Shown here one piece after another: positions 1 to 7,927 of a stretch of 48,976 bases of DNA. Position 1 is the first letter of the stretch. The number at the start of each line of letters is the position of its first letter. A model generated the notes under the pieces. It was not told the DNA's origin. It ran no database searches and saw nothing but the letters and a program-made list of their open reading frames with translations. This DNA is from Alphaproteobacteria bacterium. Lineage in GTDB: Bacteria; Pseudomonadota; Alphaproteobacteria; Puniceispirillales; Puniceispirillaceae. The translations under genes and the position numbers were made by a program. Location: assembly GCA_016780775.1 (NCBI GenBank), contig JADHLI010000016.1, positions 1 to 48,976 on the forward strand, written 5' to 3'.

Positions 1-54
1 AGCACCACGTTGACATCGTGGGGGTCACTGGTTCAATCCCAGTACGCTTCACCA
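1..54 (+). tRNA. tRNA-Val (GAC), 3' part only
   Basis: The window opens inside a tRNA gene. The anticodon arm is visible as CCACG / TTGACAT / CGTGG, giving anticodon GAC (valine). It is followed by the T arm with loop TTCAATC between ACTGG and CCAGT, the acceptor 3' strand ACGCTTC, discriminator A and an encoded CCA ending at 54. The D arm and 5' acceptor strand lie outside the window. The AT-rich gene just downstream suggests this tRNA may border an acquired segment, but I found no second copy of the tRNA 3' end nearby. Confidence 0.9.
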
Positions 55-71
55 TCTAAAAGCCCAAGTAT

Positions 72-105
72 ACAGCGCCTTTTGGCGCTGTTGTGCTTTT
101 TGGGG
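72..105 (+). terminator. Hairpin terminator after tRNA-Val
   Basis: The perfect 8-bp stem ACAGCGCC / GGCGCTGT with a TTTT loop spans 72-91 and is followed shortly by a run of T. It lies just past the tRNA 3' end, as expected of a Rho-independent terminator for the tRNA transcript. It also sits just beyond the stop codon of the convergent gene at 121-1431, so it may serve both strands. Confidence 0.7.
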
Positions 106-120
106 TGTTTTCAAAAAAGT

Positions 121-1431
121 TTAGTCTTCATCTTCACTAGAATCTATTTCAATAGGCTTCGGCGCCTTTGCGACCCATGACTTCAAATTTTGGCCATAGC
201 TGTCATAGAATTTTTCTACTGTTCCTTCTAATTCACTTATAAACCGCTTTCGTGATTTAAAAACTCGCGTATCGTGCACCCTGATCTGTGGCATAAAAAA
301 AGCGATAGTTGCTGTTTTGCTCTGTAGACTAGGTTTGTCCTTTGTTAAGCGGTTTAGCGTCACAAAGTCATCTTTGGCTCTGGAACTCCAGCGAACTTTA
401 ATTAGAAAACTCTCATCATCATGTTTAACCAATTGCCGGCGCATCCAGTTAACTTTTCCCGCAACCGTTTTTTTATCTTTTGGAGCTTGAAGTTCCATCC
501 CGACCACGAATGTGCTTCTTGAAATATCTATTTCAACAGATAAGGTAGATGCTGCATTTGGTATATTATATTGGCAGACAATTGATTTGCCATCCGCTAT
601 GGTACGCATGATAGATTTTTGCCAAAGAGTCTTGTCATTTACAAAGCTTGTAGCAAGCTTTGTTGTGCAATTGACGCCTAGATGGTCGGTTAAATTTAAC
701 GCAATCTCTGAAAACTCTTCAACGAGTGCGTTTGCCGTCTCTTCTAAGTGAATATTATTCGCATCCGAAGCCATATTAGAGGTTATTGATGTCCAGCTAG
801 GTGGCATCATTGAAAAACTTTTATTGCCAACGGAATCATCACGCAAGAACCGGATAAGCTCCTCAATTACATATGATTTTTCTCTATCTTCTAATTCATT
901 GTCGCGCTTTAACAGGGAGGCTTCAGACAAGATTAAACGCCATGAGAAATGGTATAATGTAACCTTATTCAAAAACTTCTTTGGTATGTTAACAGGCGAT
1001 TGAATCACTCGAGGTGAGAATTCATTTGAAATCGTTATGATTGCGTCAATATTATTTATTTTTGCAGCTTCTAAATATCGGCAAATTTGCTCTGGATCTA
1101 GTTTACTATTCCCTACTTTTGCCTCTATCAGAGCAGACCATTCATTCCGATTTTTGATATATAGATATCCATCTGGCCTGTTTATCTTTGATGCAGTTTC
1201 CTTCGATAAATTTACTTCCGTAAATGTTTTGAATTTTGTTTTATCGGTAATGCGTAGCCCAACATCTTTTATAAGCTGGCCTAATAGCTCAGGTACAATA
1301 TGAAAGGTAGCTAATAGCGTAGAGACGGCTATCTGCTCTTTGTTTGTAGCTTTTAACGAAGGGAATAATCGCGCTCTATTTCCTCTAGCTATATGCTTAG
1401 GGTAGCTATTTTTATTTTCAACTTTTTGCAT
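121..1431 (-). CDS. PD-(D/E)XK nuclease-like hypothetical protein
   Basis: A 436-aa protein that I cannot assign to a named family. Residues about 70-120 show a pattern typical of the PD-(D/E)XK nuclease fold: E72, then RPDG with D87, then a hydrophobic strand running into E103-A-K105, then Q115 and Y119 in a following helix. This suggests a divalent-metal-dependent DNA-cleaving domain. The rest (about 200-436) has no motif I recognise and ends in an acidic tail (IDSSEDED). The gene is clearly AT-rich relative to its neighbours, stands alone, and lies immediately downstream of a tRNA gene in the opposite orientation, all signs of horizontal acquisition. A restriction or anti-phage role is possible, but nothing in the sequence proves it. 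No methylase or other partner is visible in the window; one could lie to the left. Confidence 0.7.
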   Translation of the reverse strand: MQKVENKNSYPKHIARGNRARLFPSLKATNKEQIAVSTLLATFHIVPELLGQLIKDVGLRITDKTKFKTFTEVNLSKETASKINRPDGYLYIKNRNEWSALIEAKVGNSKLDPEQICRYLEAAKINNIDAIITISNEFSPRVIQSPVNIPKKFLNKVTLYHFSWRLILSEASLLKRDNELEDREKSYVIEELIRFLRDDSVGNKSFSMMPPSWTSITSNMASDANNIHLEETANALVEEFSEIALNLTDHLGVNCTTKLATSFVNDKTLWQKSIMRTIADGKSIVCQYNIPNAASTLSVEIDISRSTFVVGMELQAPKDKKTVAGKVNWMRRQLVKHDDESFLIKVRWSSRAKDDFVTLNRLTKDKPSLQSKTATIAFFMPQIRVHDTRVFKSRKRFISELEGTVEKFYDSYGQNLKSWVAKAPKPIEIDSSEDED

Positions 1432-1641
1432 ATTTAAAAATCAATAAATCAATTTTAGATTACTATTAATAAAATGAATAATACAACTTTGCAACGTAAT
1501 ACTGAATTGTAGGATTCTTAAGTCAACCATTAGATTGACGGGCACTAAAGCTGTTTTATATCAATTTCTCTAGCGTGAATTTAGAGGAGTGTGGTAATTT
1601 CATACTCCCATTAAATATCTGAAAAAAATAGCAGCTACCTG

Positions 1642-2349
1642 ATGACAACACCTAATATTTCTAAACAGAACTTGCACCCAATCCAGCATGACCAGCTTGC
1701 ATCACAAGACCAAAGTCCGGTAAAAATCGCGCTGCTTTATGGCTCTTTGCGGCAGCGTTCTTATAGCCGCCTGCTGGTTGAGGAAGCGGCGCGCATCCTT
1801 GAGGCGTTAGGGGCTGAATGCCGCATTTTCAATCCGTCTGGTCTGCCGCTACCAGATGATGGTGTAGATGCTAGCCATCCAAAAGTAGCCGAGCTTAGAG
1901 AGCTGATTAGTTGGTCTGAGGGGATGGTTTGGTGCTCGCCTGAACGGCATGGCTCGATGACTGGCATTATGAAATCACAGATAGATTGGATACCACTATC
2001 AATAGGCTCGGTGCGGCCAACACAAGGCAAAACGCTAGCGGTGATGCAGGTATCTGGTGGCTCACAAAGTTTTAATAGTGTAAACCAGCTGCGGATATTG
2101 GGGCGCTGGATGCGGTGTCTGACCATCCCAAACCAGTCCTCTGTGCCAAAAGCATTTCAGCAATTTGATGAGGAAGGCCGGATGCTTGCTTCTTCCTATT
2201 ATGATCGGGTAGTGGATGTGATGGAAGAGCTGGTCAAGTTTACCTATTTAACTAGGGGGCGCCGCGACTACCTAACCGACAGATATAGTGAGCGTGTAGA
2301 AAGTGCCGAAGAGCTATCTAGCCGGGTTAGGGGGACAGGCGCATCTTAA
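1642..2349 (+). CDS. arsH: ArsH-type NADPH-dependent FMN reductase
   Basis: A 235-aa flavoprotein of the NADPH-dependent FMN reductase family, best matched to ArsH, which is linked to organoarsenical and oxidative-stress resistance. The FMN phosphate-binding loop appears as [11 protein letters not shown] at residues 33-43, and the characteristic [20 protein letters not shown] segment lies near residues 95-115. The C-terminal region is ArsH-like. No arsenite pump, ArsR or arsenate reductase lies nearby, so this is an orphan copy and arsenic specificity is inferred from family resemblance only. Its stop codon abuts the start of a 57-aa membrane protein, which suggests translational coupling. 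Confidence 0.85.
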   Translation: MTTPNISKQNLHPIQHDQLASQDQSPVKIALLYGSLRQRSYSRLLVEEAARILEALGAECRIFNPSGLPLPDDGVDASHPKVAELRELISWSEGMVWCSPERHGSMTGIMKSQIDWIPLSIGSVRPTQGKTLAVMQVSGGSQSFNSVNQLRILGRWMRCLTIPNQSSVPKAFQQFDEEGRMLASSYYDRVVDVMEELVKFTYLTRGRRDYLTDRYSERVESAEELSSRVRGTGAS

Positions 2350-2523
2350 ATGATTAAAATCATTTTGCTATCTGTGATTGCAGGCTTAGTTGTGCTTCTA
2401 CTCTTTTTTGCCGGTAAAGGTTTATGGGCGCGCCTCTCCTTGATAGTCCAAAACCCTCTAATCAGAGGCTTGCTATTCCGCGGTATCTGGCGGCTTATAA
2501 GGTTGCTGATTTTCAGGCGGTAA
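2350..2523 (+). CDS. Small single-pass membrane protein (57 aa)
   Basis: The ATG directly follows the arsH stop codon with no gap, so the two are probably cotranslated. The product is 57 aa. Residues about 3-22 form a strongly hydrophobic segment, followed by a basic tail rich in Arg, Leu and Ile with four Arg in the last ten residues. I do not recognise a family. Its reading frame is open from the arsH stop to its own stop at 2521-2523, and its base composition resembles that of the neighbours. It could be a small membrane anchor or a chance ORF; the exact start-stop abutment favours a real gene. Confidence 0.5.
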   Translation: MIKIILLSVIAGLVVLLLFFAGKGLWARLSLIVQNPLIRGLLFRGIWRLIRLLIFRR

Positions 2524-2594
2524 AAGAGATTGACGCAAGGGACAGCGTTTTAGCAAACTGGGACATAGGTAGTTAATCTTAAGGTGAGTGAGCG

Positions 2595-3329
2595 ATGAAT
2601 AGTTTCAAAAAGGCAGTGATAACTGGGGCAACTAGCGGTATTGGGTTTGCGTTAGCGCGCGCACTAGCCAGCTCTGGCAGAGAGGTTTTAGCTATTGGCC
2701 GAAACGCAGAACAGCTCGCTTTACTTGCAAAAGAACCAGCTATTACCACGCTTTGCGCCGATATTCGCGAAAATGAAGAAATAATCCCTGACATCCTTGC
2801 CTTTTCTCCTGATATTCTGGTGAATAATGCTGGGGTTGGGCATGGCATAGATGGGCTGGATAATCTGCCACTTCATCTGATACAAGAAGCGATAGATATT
2901 AATATTACCGCCCCGATCACCCTAACCGCAGCCCTGATGGAACATATGAAGACACAAGAGCGCGGGCATATCGTTAATATTGGTTCTATTGCTGGATTAC
3001 ATAATTTATATTCAGCGCTCTATGGCGCAACAAAGTCAGCTATTCACCTGTTTAGCCAGAATTTGCGCACAGAGCTTAGTGGCTCAGCAGTCAGAGTTAC
3101 TGAAATTTGCCCGGGGCGGGTTTCCACTGGCTTCTTTCAGGCTGCATCTGGTAATCAAGAACGCCTTGATAATCTAAGCCGTTCCGGCATTGCCGAGCTT
3201 ACTCCAGAAGATATCGCCAATGCGGTTTTATATGCGCTGAATGCCCCGATGCATGTAAATGTTGCCACGATCGAGATATTGCCTGTTCAACAGGCGGTGG
3301 GCGGCATGAAGCTTAGTGCATCTGACTAG
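2595..3329 (+). CDS. ydfG: SDR oxidoreductase, YdfG-like
   Basis: A 244-aa classical short-chain dehydrogenase/reductase. The cofactor-binding TGATSGIG is at residues 10-17, NNAG at 77-80, and the catalytic triad is S131, Y143 and K147 (YGATK). The C-terminal segment with NVATIEILPVQQAVGG is typical of the YdfG group, which oxidises L-serine, L-allo-threonine and 3-hydroxy acids with NADP+. Substrate assignment is by family. The start is ATG at 2595, preceded by an AAGGTGAG ribosome-binding site. It follows arsH and the small membrane gene on the same strand after a gap of about 70 bp. Confidence 0.85.
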   Translation: MNSFKKAVITGATSGIGFALARALASSGREVLAIGRNAEQLALLAKEPAITTLCADIRENEEIIPDILAFSPDILVNNAGVGHGIDGLDNLPLHLIQEAIDINITAPITLTAALMEHMKTQERGHIVNIGSIAGLHNLYSALYGATKSAIHLFSQNLRTELSGSAVRVTEICPGRVSTGFFQAASGNQERLDNLSRSGIAELTPEDIANAVLYALNAPMHVNVATIEILPVQQAVGGMKLSASD

Positions 3330-3330
3330 G

Positions 3331-3372
3331 CACACTAACACTGGCCGTTAGGCTAGTGCAGGGTTGTTTTTT
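3331..3372. terminator. Possible terminator between convergent genes
   Basis: A short stem CTAAC (3335-3339) / GTTAG (3347-3351), flanked by further CACT/AGTG pairing with a bulge, is followed by a T-rich run at 3365-3372. It sits between the plus-strand dehydrogenase gene and the convergent minus-strand GFA-family gene, where a terminator is expected. The stem is imperfect. Confidence 0.45.
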
Positions 3373-3376
3373 ACCT

Positions 3377-3843
3377 TCACGCTGGGTTTTGCCTATCCTC
3401 ATCATCTTTAATAGGCTTATAGGTGCCAGAGGTTTCAAACTTATTTTCTGCATCTATTTCAACAAAATCGGCCTTAGTACGCATAAAAATCTCACGATTT
3501 ACATCGAACCAGAAGGAAGGCGGGTCAAACGTGCCTGCCGCTATTGCTGTTTTGCCATTCAGAAATTCAGAATCTATCTGCCAATGCGTGGTCGTTCCAC
3601 ATTTTTTACAAAAACAAGTGGTGACTTTGTTGCCAGACTGGGTTTGATAATTATGCTCGGATAATTCACCAGAGAGCAGCGAGACATTTGCATTCGGGAA
3701 ATAGGCCCCTACACCAAAGGCTGAGCCGGTGCGCAGCTGGCAGTAGTGGCAATGACAAACGGCATGTATTTCTGGCTGGCCTGCTGTGCGATACCGAACC
3801 GCTCCACATGCACATCCCCCTCATGGGTTTCCAATTCTGACAT
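3377..3843 (-). pseudogene. GFA-family zinc protein, frameshifted near N-terminus
   Basis: Reading the minus strand from ATG at 3843 gives MSELETHEG. A shift of one frame at the C5 run (3816-3820, G5 on the coding strand) then opens a continuous frame to a TGA at 3377-3379. That frame carries the whole fold of the GFA family (glutathione-dependent formaldehyde-activating enzyme / CENP-V): GGCACGAVRY, then AVCHCHYCQLRTGSAF, then CFCKKCGTTTHW, the last two being zinc-binding cysteine clusters. The rejoined protein would be about 156 aa, a normal family length. No in-frame start exists downstream of the shift before the first zinc motif, so as written the gene is broken by one missing base. The ribosome-binding site GAGAG precedes the ATG. 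This is either a recent mutation, a phase-variable tract or a sequencing or assembly error. The well-preserved remainder favours an error or a very recent event. Confidence 0.85.
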
Positions 3844-4030
3844 AATTTGCTCTCTCGAAAATAAGAAAAATGGCTGAATTTCGAGTTTAGCTGACGCAGC
3901 TTCATTGTCAATTGTACAAATAAGATCGCGCGGTAACATGCTTTTCTAGCATCCGCGATTGCTATTCCCTCGTAAAGAAAGACAAGCGGATAGGGTGTTA
4001 GTAGTAATTTTAAAATTCAGGAGTGACATT

Positions 4031-4513
4031 ATGCAAAACAAACCCCTCTCAACCGGTTTTTTTGCCTTAATAAGTCTTATTTTATCTGGACTTGTTTTTA
4101 TTCCTGCGGCTTATGCTGCTGGCGGCGGCGGCGATTCTTACAGCTCCACCCCATCTAAGCCTTATGGCTATAGCAAGGCAGTTAAGCTCGTAAATGCGCA
4201 GAAATTCGAAGAAGCGATACCCGCCTTATTGAAACTTGCTGCCTCTGCCAATGAAGATGCTGATATTCAAAATTTGCTAGGTTTTTCCTATCGCAAAACC
4301 AAGCAATATGACAAGGCGGCCACGCATTATAATCGTGCCCTTAACCTTAATCCCAAACATAAGGGCGCGCTGGAATATCAAGGGGAGTTATTTTTGACGC
4401 TCAAGGATAAGGCCGCTGCTGAGGCTAATCTTGAAAAGCTGAAAAAGATTTGCTGGCTGGGCTGTAGCGAGCTTGATGACCTTGAAGAAGCGTTGAAAAA
4501 CTATAAAGGCTAA
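4031..4513 (+). CDS. Exported TPR-repeat protein
   Basis: A 160-aa protein with a Sec signal peptide (residues 1-29, probable cleavage after AYA) followed by a Gly-rich linker. Two TPR-like repeats follow: one near residues 68-98 (NEDADIQNLLGFSYRKTKQY) and one near 98-130 (DKAATHYNRALNLNPKHKGA). The C-terminus holds a Cys pair (ICWLGC). TPR units bind protein partners, so a periplasmic scaffold role is likely; the partner is unknown. I chose ATG 4031 because a clear AGGAG site lies 8 nt upstream. An ORF extension back to 3959 would place a charged segment before the signal peptide and is less likely. A set of 15-bp tandem repeats follows the stop codon. Confidence 0.75.
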   Translation: MQNKPLSTGFFALISLILSGLVFIPAAYAAGGGGDSYSSTPSKPYGYSKAVKLVNAQKFEEAIPALLKLAASANEDADIQNLLGFSYRKTKQYDKAATHYNRALNLNPKHKGALEYQGELFLTLKDKAAAEANLEKLKKICWLGCSELDDLEEALKNYKG

Positions 4514-4545
4514 TCCCTCAAAGGGAACATATTTGGCAACCAAAA

Positions 4546-4605
4546 ATCTAGAATATCAAGATTTAGGTTATCAAAATCTAGGTTATCAAAATCTAGGCTA
4601 TTAGA
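4546..4605. repeat. 15-bp tandem repeat, four units
   Basis: Four head-to-tail units with consensus ATCTAGGTTATCAAA at 4546-4560, 4561-4575, 4576-4590 and 4591-4605. The two inner units differ at one position; the outer units are more diverged. The array fills most of the gap between the TPR gene and the convergent small membrane gene at 4617. A 15-bp period keeps frame, but no gene covers it. Confidence 0.85.
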
Positions 4606-4616
4606 GCATCCGCTTA

Positions 4617-4823
4617 TTAAAAAATCTGTGTAGCGCCCCAGACTATGTATATAAGGATTAACCCGCCAATAATCATGTTAAATTTGGTCAATAGCGGCTT
4701 TTGAATTTGCTGCTCAGCTACTGCTTTTCGGCGAGAGGGCAGCCCTAATTTAGCGCCAAGTTTGGACGCGCCTGCCCAGACTAGCATGCCTAAAATAATG
4801 AGGATTATCGCTTTTCCAAGCAT
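4617..4823 (-). CDS. Small two-helix membrane protein (68 aa)
   Basis: A 68-aa protein with hydrophobic helices at about residues 4-20 and 48-66, separated by a basic loop (LPSRRKAVAEQQ). I do not recognise a family. It is the last of a minus-strand run (5842 to 4617) of small exported or membrane proteins that may form one transcription unit with the histidine phosphatase gene. Confidence 0.55.
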   Translation of the reverse strand: MLGKAIILIILGMLVWAGASKLGAKLGLPSRRKAVAEQQIQKPLLTKFNMIIGGLILIYIVWGATQIF

Positions 4824-4873
4824 TGTTTGTTTTGCCTTTAATACTCAATTGGCAGGTTTTGGTCTTTTGCTTG

Positions 4874-5059
4874 CTAGTTTGAAAAACCGCTACCTAGCCC
4901 TTGAAAAATGCCCTTCAGGCGCGGCGATGTGGCTTGTGAGGGCGTCTCTGGAGCAAAAGCTGTATTGTTTGGTTTCAAATAGGGCTGAATTTTAATCAGT
5001 CCGAATATAAGCACAGCTAACACTAAAAGGGTGAAAAATATTTTGCCTGCAATATGCAT
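4874..5059 (-). CDS. Small single-pass membrane protein (61 aa)
   Basis: A 61-aa product with an N-terminal hydrophobic segment at residues 6-25 that could be a signal anchor, and a short polar C-terminal tail rich in Pro, Ser and Gly. No family is recognised. It starts 7 bp after the stop of the histidine phosphatase gene on the same strand, which supports cotranscription. Confidence 0.5.
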   Translation of the reverse strand: MHIAGKIFFTLLVLAVLIFGLIKIQPYLKPNNTAFAPETPSQATSPRLKGIFQGLGSGFSN

Positions 5060-5066
5060 ATTTTGC

Positions 5067-5615
5067 TTAATCTCCTATTAACTCTGCTACCCCTGTTTGC
5101 GGGTTATAGCTAACCATGCCGCCGCTGGAAACACCAATCCCTGTAATCGCTGAAATAGTCACAAAATGGGTAACCATGATGGTGATACCCTCACGGCCAT
5201 CTAGGCTGTCTAGTCTTTTGCGCAAGCGGGCAAGGGTCTCTTTTTTTGGCACAATTCCCTGATAAAAGGAATTAAGGCCCGGTGCCAAGCTAACAGAGCC
5301 TAATCCCATTTCAGTAGCAGTATCCTTGCATCGGCACCATTGGCTGCTGAGAATTGCGTCAATTTTTAGGTTCGCGGCACGAAGCTTTGCACCTATCTGG
5401 CGTGCCTGTTCCCGGCCTGCCTCACTAAGGTTGCGCTGTGTTTGGCAATCTTCCACGCTGAAATGCGAACGATCGCCATTCCCTGGTGCTAGGGCATGGC
5501 GAATAAACAGCACATGACCCTCTGGGTTGGCAGCATAATCATCAAGGCTTAATGCTTGGCTGACAGATGGCCAGCATGCCAATAAAACTAGGAAAATTAA
5601 TCGTCTTAGCAACAT
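5067..5615 (-). CDS. Secreted histidine phosphatase family protein
   Basis: A 182-aa histidine phosphatase (phosphoglycerate mutase-like) superfamily member with a Sec signal peptide at residues 1-22 (cleavage near SQA-LS). The catalytic RHA is at residues 39-41, the second conserved region is SSQWCRCKDTA near 90-100, and the second catalytic histidine is in VTHFVTI near 148. It should act on a phosphomonoester in the periplasm; the substrate is unknown. The Arg after the SSQWCR element is present, so the active site looks intact. It heads a minus-strand run with the two small membrane proteins downstream. Confidence 0.8.
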   Translation of the reverse strand: MLLRRLIFLVLLACWPSVSQALSLDDYAANPEGHVLFIRHALAPGNGDRSHFSVEDCQTQRNLSEAGREQARQIGAKLRAANLKIDAILSSQWCRCKDTATEMGLGSVSLAPGLNSFYQGIVPKKETLARLRKRLDSLDGREGITIMVTHFVTISAITGIGVSSGGMVSYNPQTGVAELIGD

Positions 5616-5650
5616 CTTTACACCTTGTTGATTTGTAACTGCGAGTAGCT

Positions 5651-5842
5651 CTATTTAGATTTCATCATTTCAGATAAGGCAGATTGAATACGCCCTTTAT
5701 CAAGCTGGTGGGCGGTGCGCAAGCTAGCAATTTTATCTTCTAGATTCTTAGCCTCACCCTCCATCAGCGCCTTTATCTGCTGCTGGCGTTGGTCCTTTTT
5801 CGTTTGCCATTTTTCACCATTCATAGTGTCTTTATCGCTCAT
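5651..5842 (-). CDS. Small charged, helical hypothetical protein (63 aa)
   Basis: A 63-aa, highly charged protein with no hydrophobic segment. Residues about 12-60 are predicted by eye to be one long helix with coiled-coil-like spacing (KALMEGEAKNLEDKIASLRT). No family is recognised. It lies 35 bp upstream of the histidine phosphatase gene on the same strand, so the two may be cotranscribed. Confidence 0.5.
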   Translation of the reverse strand: MSDKDTMNGEKWQTKKDQRQQQIKALMEGEAKNLEDKIASLRTAHQLDKGRIQSALSEMMKSK

Positions 5843-6030
5843 AGTAGCTACTCCATCTAGACCTAAATGCTCTTTTGCCAGCCTAACATCCTTCTATCTC
5901 TACATGAATGCTCTAAATTAGATTTATATATCGGTTTAATGTGAAAGGTTTAAAAAGTGGGGTAAGTATTTCTGGTTTCTAGTCGTTCTGGAGGGAGATA
6001 GAAATAGCTTGCTTTGGTTAGGGCAGGGCT

Positions 6031-6070
6031 GAGCTGAGATGAGTTGAGCTGAGCTGAGATGAGATGAGAT
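6031..6070 (+). repeat. Pentanucleotide repeat GAG(A/C/T)T, eight units
   Basis: Eight consecutive 5-bp units (GAGCT, GAGAT, GAGTT, GAGCT, GAGCT, GAGAT, GAGAT, GAGAT) run straight into the start codon of the gene at 6069. The last units contain overlapping ATG triplets at 6059, 6064 and 6069, in three different frames, and supply a purine-rich stretch in the ribosome-binding position. A change in unit number would alter which ATG is in frame. Confidence 0.85.
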
Positions 6071-6644
6071 GGATAAGTTTATGCAAAGATGTAAAGGAAA
6101 CAGGCTGTTCTTTCGTGTTGGCATTTTGTCGGCAGGAATTTTAGGCTTATTTTTGCTGTCGTTAGCTTATCAAAGCGCAGGGATGTCAGCGCTTGCTTGT
6201 TGTTATGACCCGCCAGCCCCGACCATCACCCCAGATGCCCCATCAGCCTCGCCTGAACCTGCTGAACCTATTTCTGATACGCCGTCACCAACCAACGCGG
6301 CTGCAGCAGAAACAGATGGTGATGAGATGTCAGATGATGAAAATCTTCCAGTGATTAGCTTGGCTGATTTACTCTTGCAGCCAGCCCGCAAGGCTATTGC
6401 TAGCGGCGAGTGGCTAAAGGCACAAATTATCGTTGATGCGGCCGAAGAAAAGCTAGGCAATGAGCCTGAATTAGAGAGAATCAAAGCAGAAATTAATACA
6501 CATTTTGGCTTGGCAGCGCCGCAAGTCTCACCGCTTATCACACCCAAACCCTTTATGACGGGAAGAGTGCAATCCCTTGCCCCCAGCAGTGACCCGCTAA
6601 AAGCTGCTTTATCTGATTTAGGGGCAGTCCGCACTCTTCCTTAA
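6069..6644 (+). CDS. Hypothetical exported or membrane-anchored protein
   Basis: A 191-aa protein of unknown family. Residues about 15-40 form a hydrophobic signal or anchor segment, followed by a Cys pair (ACCYDPP) and a Pro/Ala/Ser/Glu-rich linker to about residue 90. A short helical region follows (about 95-145, LADLLLQPARKAIASGEWLKAQ), which resembles a single helical repeat. ATG 6069 overlaps the pentanucleotide repeat. ATG 6081 (MQRCKGNR) is an equally plausible start with the last repeat units acting as the ribosome-binding site. The 3' end overlaps the end of the convergent DUF1028 gene by 4 bp. Confidence 0.6.
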   Translation: MDKFMQRCKGNRLFFRVGILSAGILGLFLLSLAYQSAGMSALACCYDPPAPTITPDAPSASPEPAEPISDTPSPTNAAAAETDGDEMSDDENLPVISLADLLLQPARKAIASGEWLKAQIIVDAAEEKLGNEPELERIKAEINTHFGLAAPQVSPLITPKPFMTGRVQSLAPSSDPLKAALSDLGAVRTLP

Positions 6645-7414
6645 GATTGGGTGGAGCCCTTGCTTTGTTGTCTGTCAAACTGGCGGGAGGAAGAGGGTTT
6701 GTTTTCTGCCCTACGGGCTTCCTCACCTGCTTTAATCAGCGCCTCAATTTTGCTTCTGTCAGCATGACCACTGAAATTAGAGCTACTCCCCATCATTTCA
6801 GTGAAATGTATGTAACGCTCTCCTGCCACATCAAGCAGACGCCGGATTTCTGCTAGGGGCTGAGCATCATCATCACACCGCAAGTCAATCCATGGAAAGG
6901 CTTCGCCGCGATGGATGGTCAGGCTAGCAGATTGTCGTCCACGCTTATCCCCGCCGGCCGCCTCGCCAGCTTCCATTGCTAGCAATAGCCGCTCGGCAAA
7001 GGGTAGGCTATTTGTATCAAGGTAGCAGGTTAACATATCTTCCAGTACGCTTGATCCGGCTAGCATATTGCCTGCTACAGAAATATTCTCCGCTGCTTTA
7101 TGGCCGGCCCAGTCAATACATGCACTTCCAGTAAAGCTCGCGCTTTGCCCATTTGCTGCCATCACATGAACCTGTCTTTGATGATGCCCGGTATCTCTGT
7201 CTTTTAAGGTCTTTAGCACTGCTTCTGGTAATTGGCCCTCTTCTAGGAGCTTGCTGCCTTCTACGCCCCAAAGCGGGTTAACCAGTGCTTGGCTGGCAAT
7301 CGCGCCAAATGGCGTGATAAAAGGGATTGTTGCGCCAACAGCAAAAAATCGGCTTGCAACGGCAACGCCAAGATGACCCGTCTCTGGCTCGCGGGCGATA
7401 AGTGAAAAGGTCAT
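6641..7414 (-). CDS. DUF1028 family protein (Ntn-hydrolase-like)
   Basis: A 257-aa DUF1028 protein. The N-terminal MTFSLIAREPETGHLGVAVASRFFAVG pattern, the VEGSKLLEEG region and the FTGS...GNMLAG segment are characteristic of the family. The fold is Ntn-hydrolase-like but the reaction is not established. I start it at ATG 7414, since family members begin with MTFS; a GTG at 7426 would add four residues. An extended C-terminal tail (about 215-257) is polar and rich in Ser, Gln and Arg. The gene is divergent from mmcB. Confidence 0.8.
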   Translation of the reverse strand: MTFSLIAREPETGHLGVAVASRFFAVGATIPFITPFGAIASQALVNPLWGVEGSKLLEEGQLPEAVLKTLKDRDTGHHQRQVHVMAANGQSASFTGSACIDWAGHKAAENISVAGNMLAGSSVLEDMLTCYLDTNSLPFAERLLLAMEAGEAAGGDKRGRQSASLTIHRGEAFPWIDLRCDDDAQPLAEIRRLLDVAGERYIHFTEMMGSSSNFSGHADRSKIEALIKAGEEARRAENKPSSSRQFDRQQSKGSTQS

Positions 7415-7507
7415 TTTGATATACACTTTCTGTGGTTAAATTTGTTAGGTTTAAGTGTAGCGCGGCAGAATTGAATGCCAAGTCCGCATATTAGGGGTTT
7501 TCTTATC

Positions 7508-7927
7508 ATGTCAGAGGCATGCCTGCCGGCAGAAAAAATTACCAGAGCTACAGCAAAGCTATTTTTGAATACAGGTGAAGCAGTTTTAAAGGAATTTAGC
7601 CTGAAAAATAGTCGCCGTGTTGACCTGATTGCGCTCAGCCCTAAACAAAAACTCTCTATTATTGAGGTGAAATCATCTCGCCGTGATTTTACAAGCGATA
7701 ATAAGTGGCCTGAATATATTGGTTTTGCTGATTATTTTTATTTCGCAGTGGCAGAGGATTTCCCCCAAGACCTTCTGCCGGACGAAACTATGTGCGGCAT
7801 TATCCTGTCTGATGGGTTTGATGCGCTGATTACCCGGCCAGCCCCGCATCGCCCCCTAGCAAGTGCGCGGCGTGCGCATCTTATCCGGCAATTGGCGGTT
7901 ACCGCAATGCGGCGATTAGAGATTTAG
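7508..7927 (+). CDS. mmcB: MmcB family DNA repair protein
   Basis: A 139-aa MmcB-type protein (formerly DUF1052), a PD-(D/E)XK-fold protein found in alphaproteobacteria and linked to damage-induced DNA repair. The metal-binding signature is visible: D39 in RRVDLIAL, then E53-V-K55 in SIIEVKSSRRDF, then NKWPEYIGFADYFYFAV. I chose ATG 7508 because the family starts close to this point. An upstream ATG at 7475 would add 11 residues. Known members are damage-inducible; I see no clear LexA box here. Confidence 0.85.
   Translation: MSEACLPAEKITRATAKLFLNTGEAVLKEFSLKNSRRVDLIALSPKQKLSIIEVKSSRRDFTSDNKWPEYIGFADYFYFAVAEDFPQDLLPDETMCGIILSDGFDALITRPAPHRPLASARRAHLIRQLAVTAMRRLEI

Noticed and set aside
512-1303. 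Plus-strand ORFs of 79 and 88 aa inside the nuclease-like gene
   Set aside because: They are antisense shadows of the 436-aa minus-strand gene, with no ribosome-binding site or motif.
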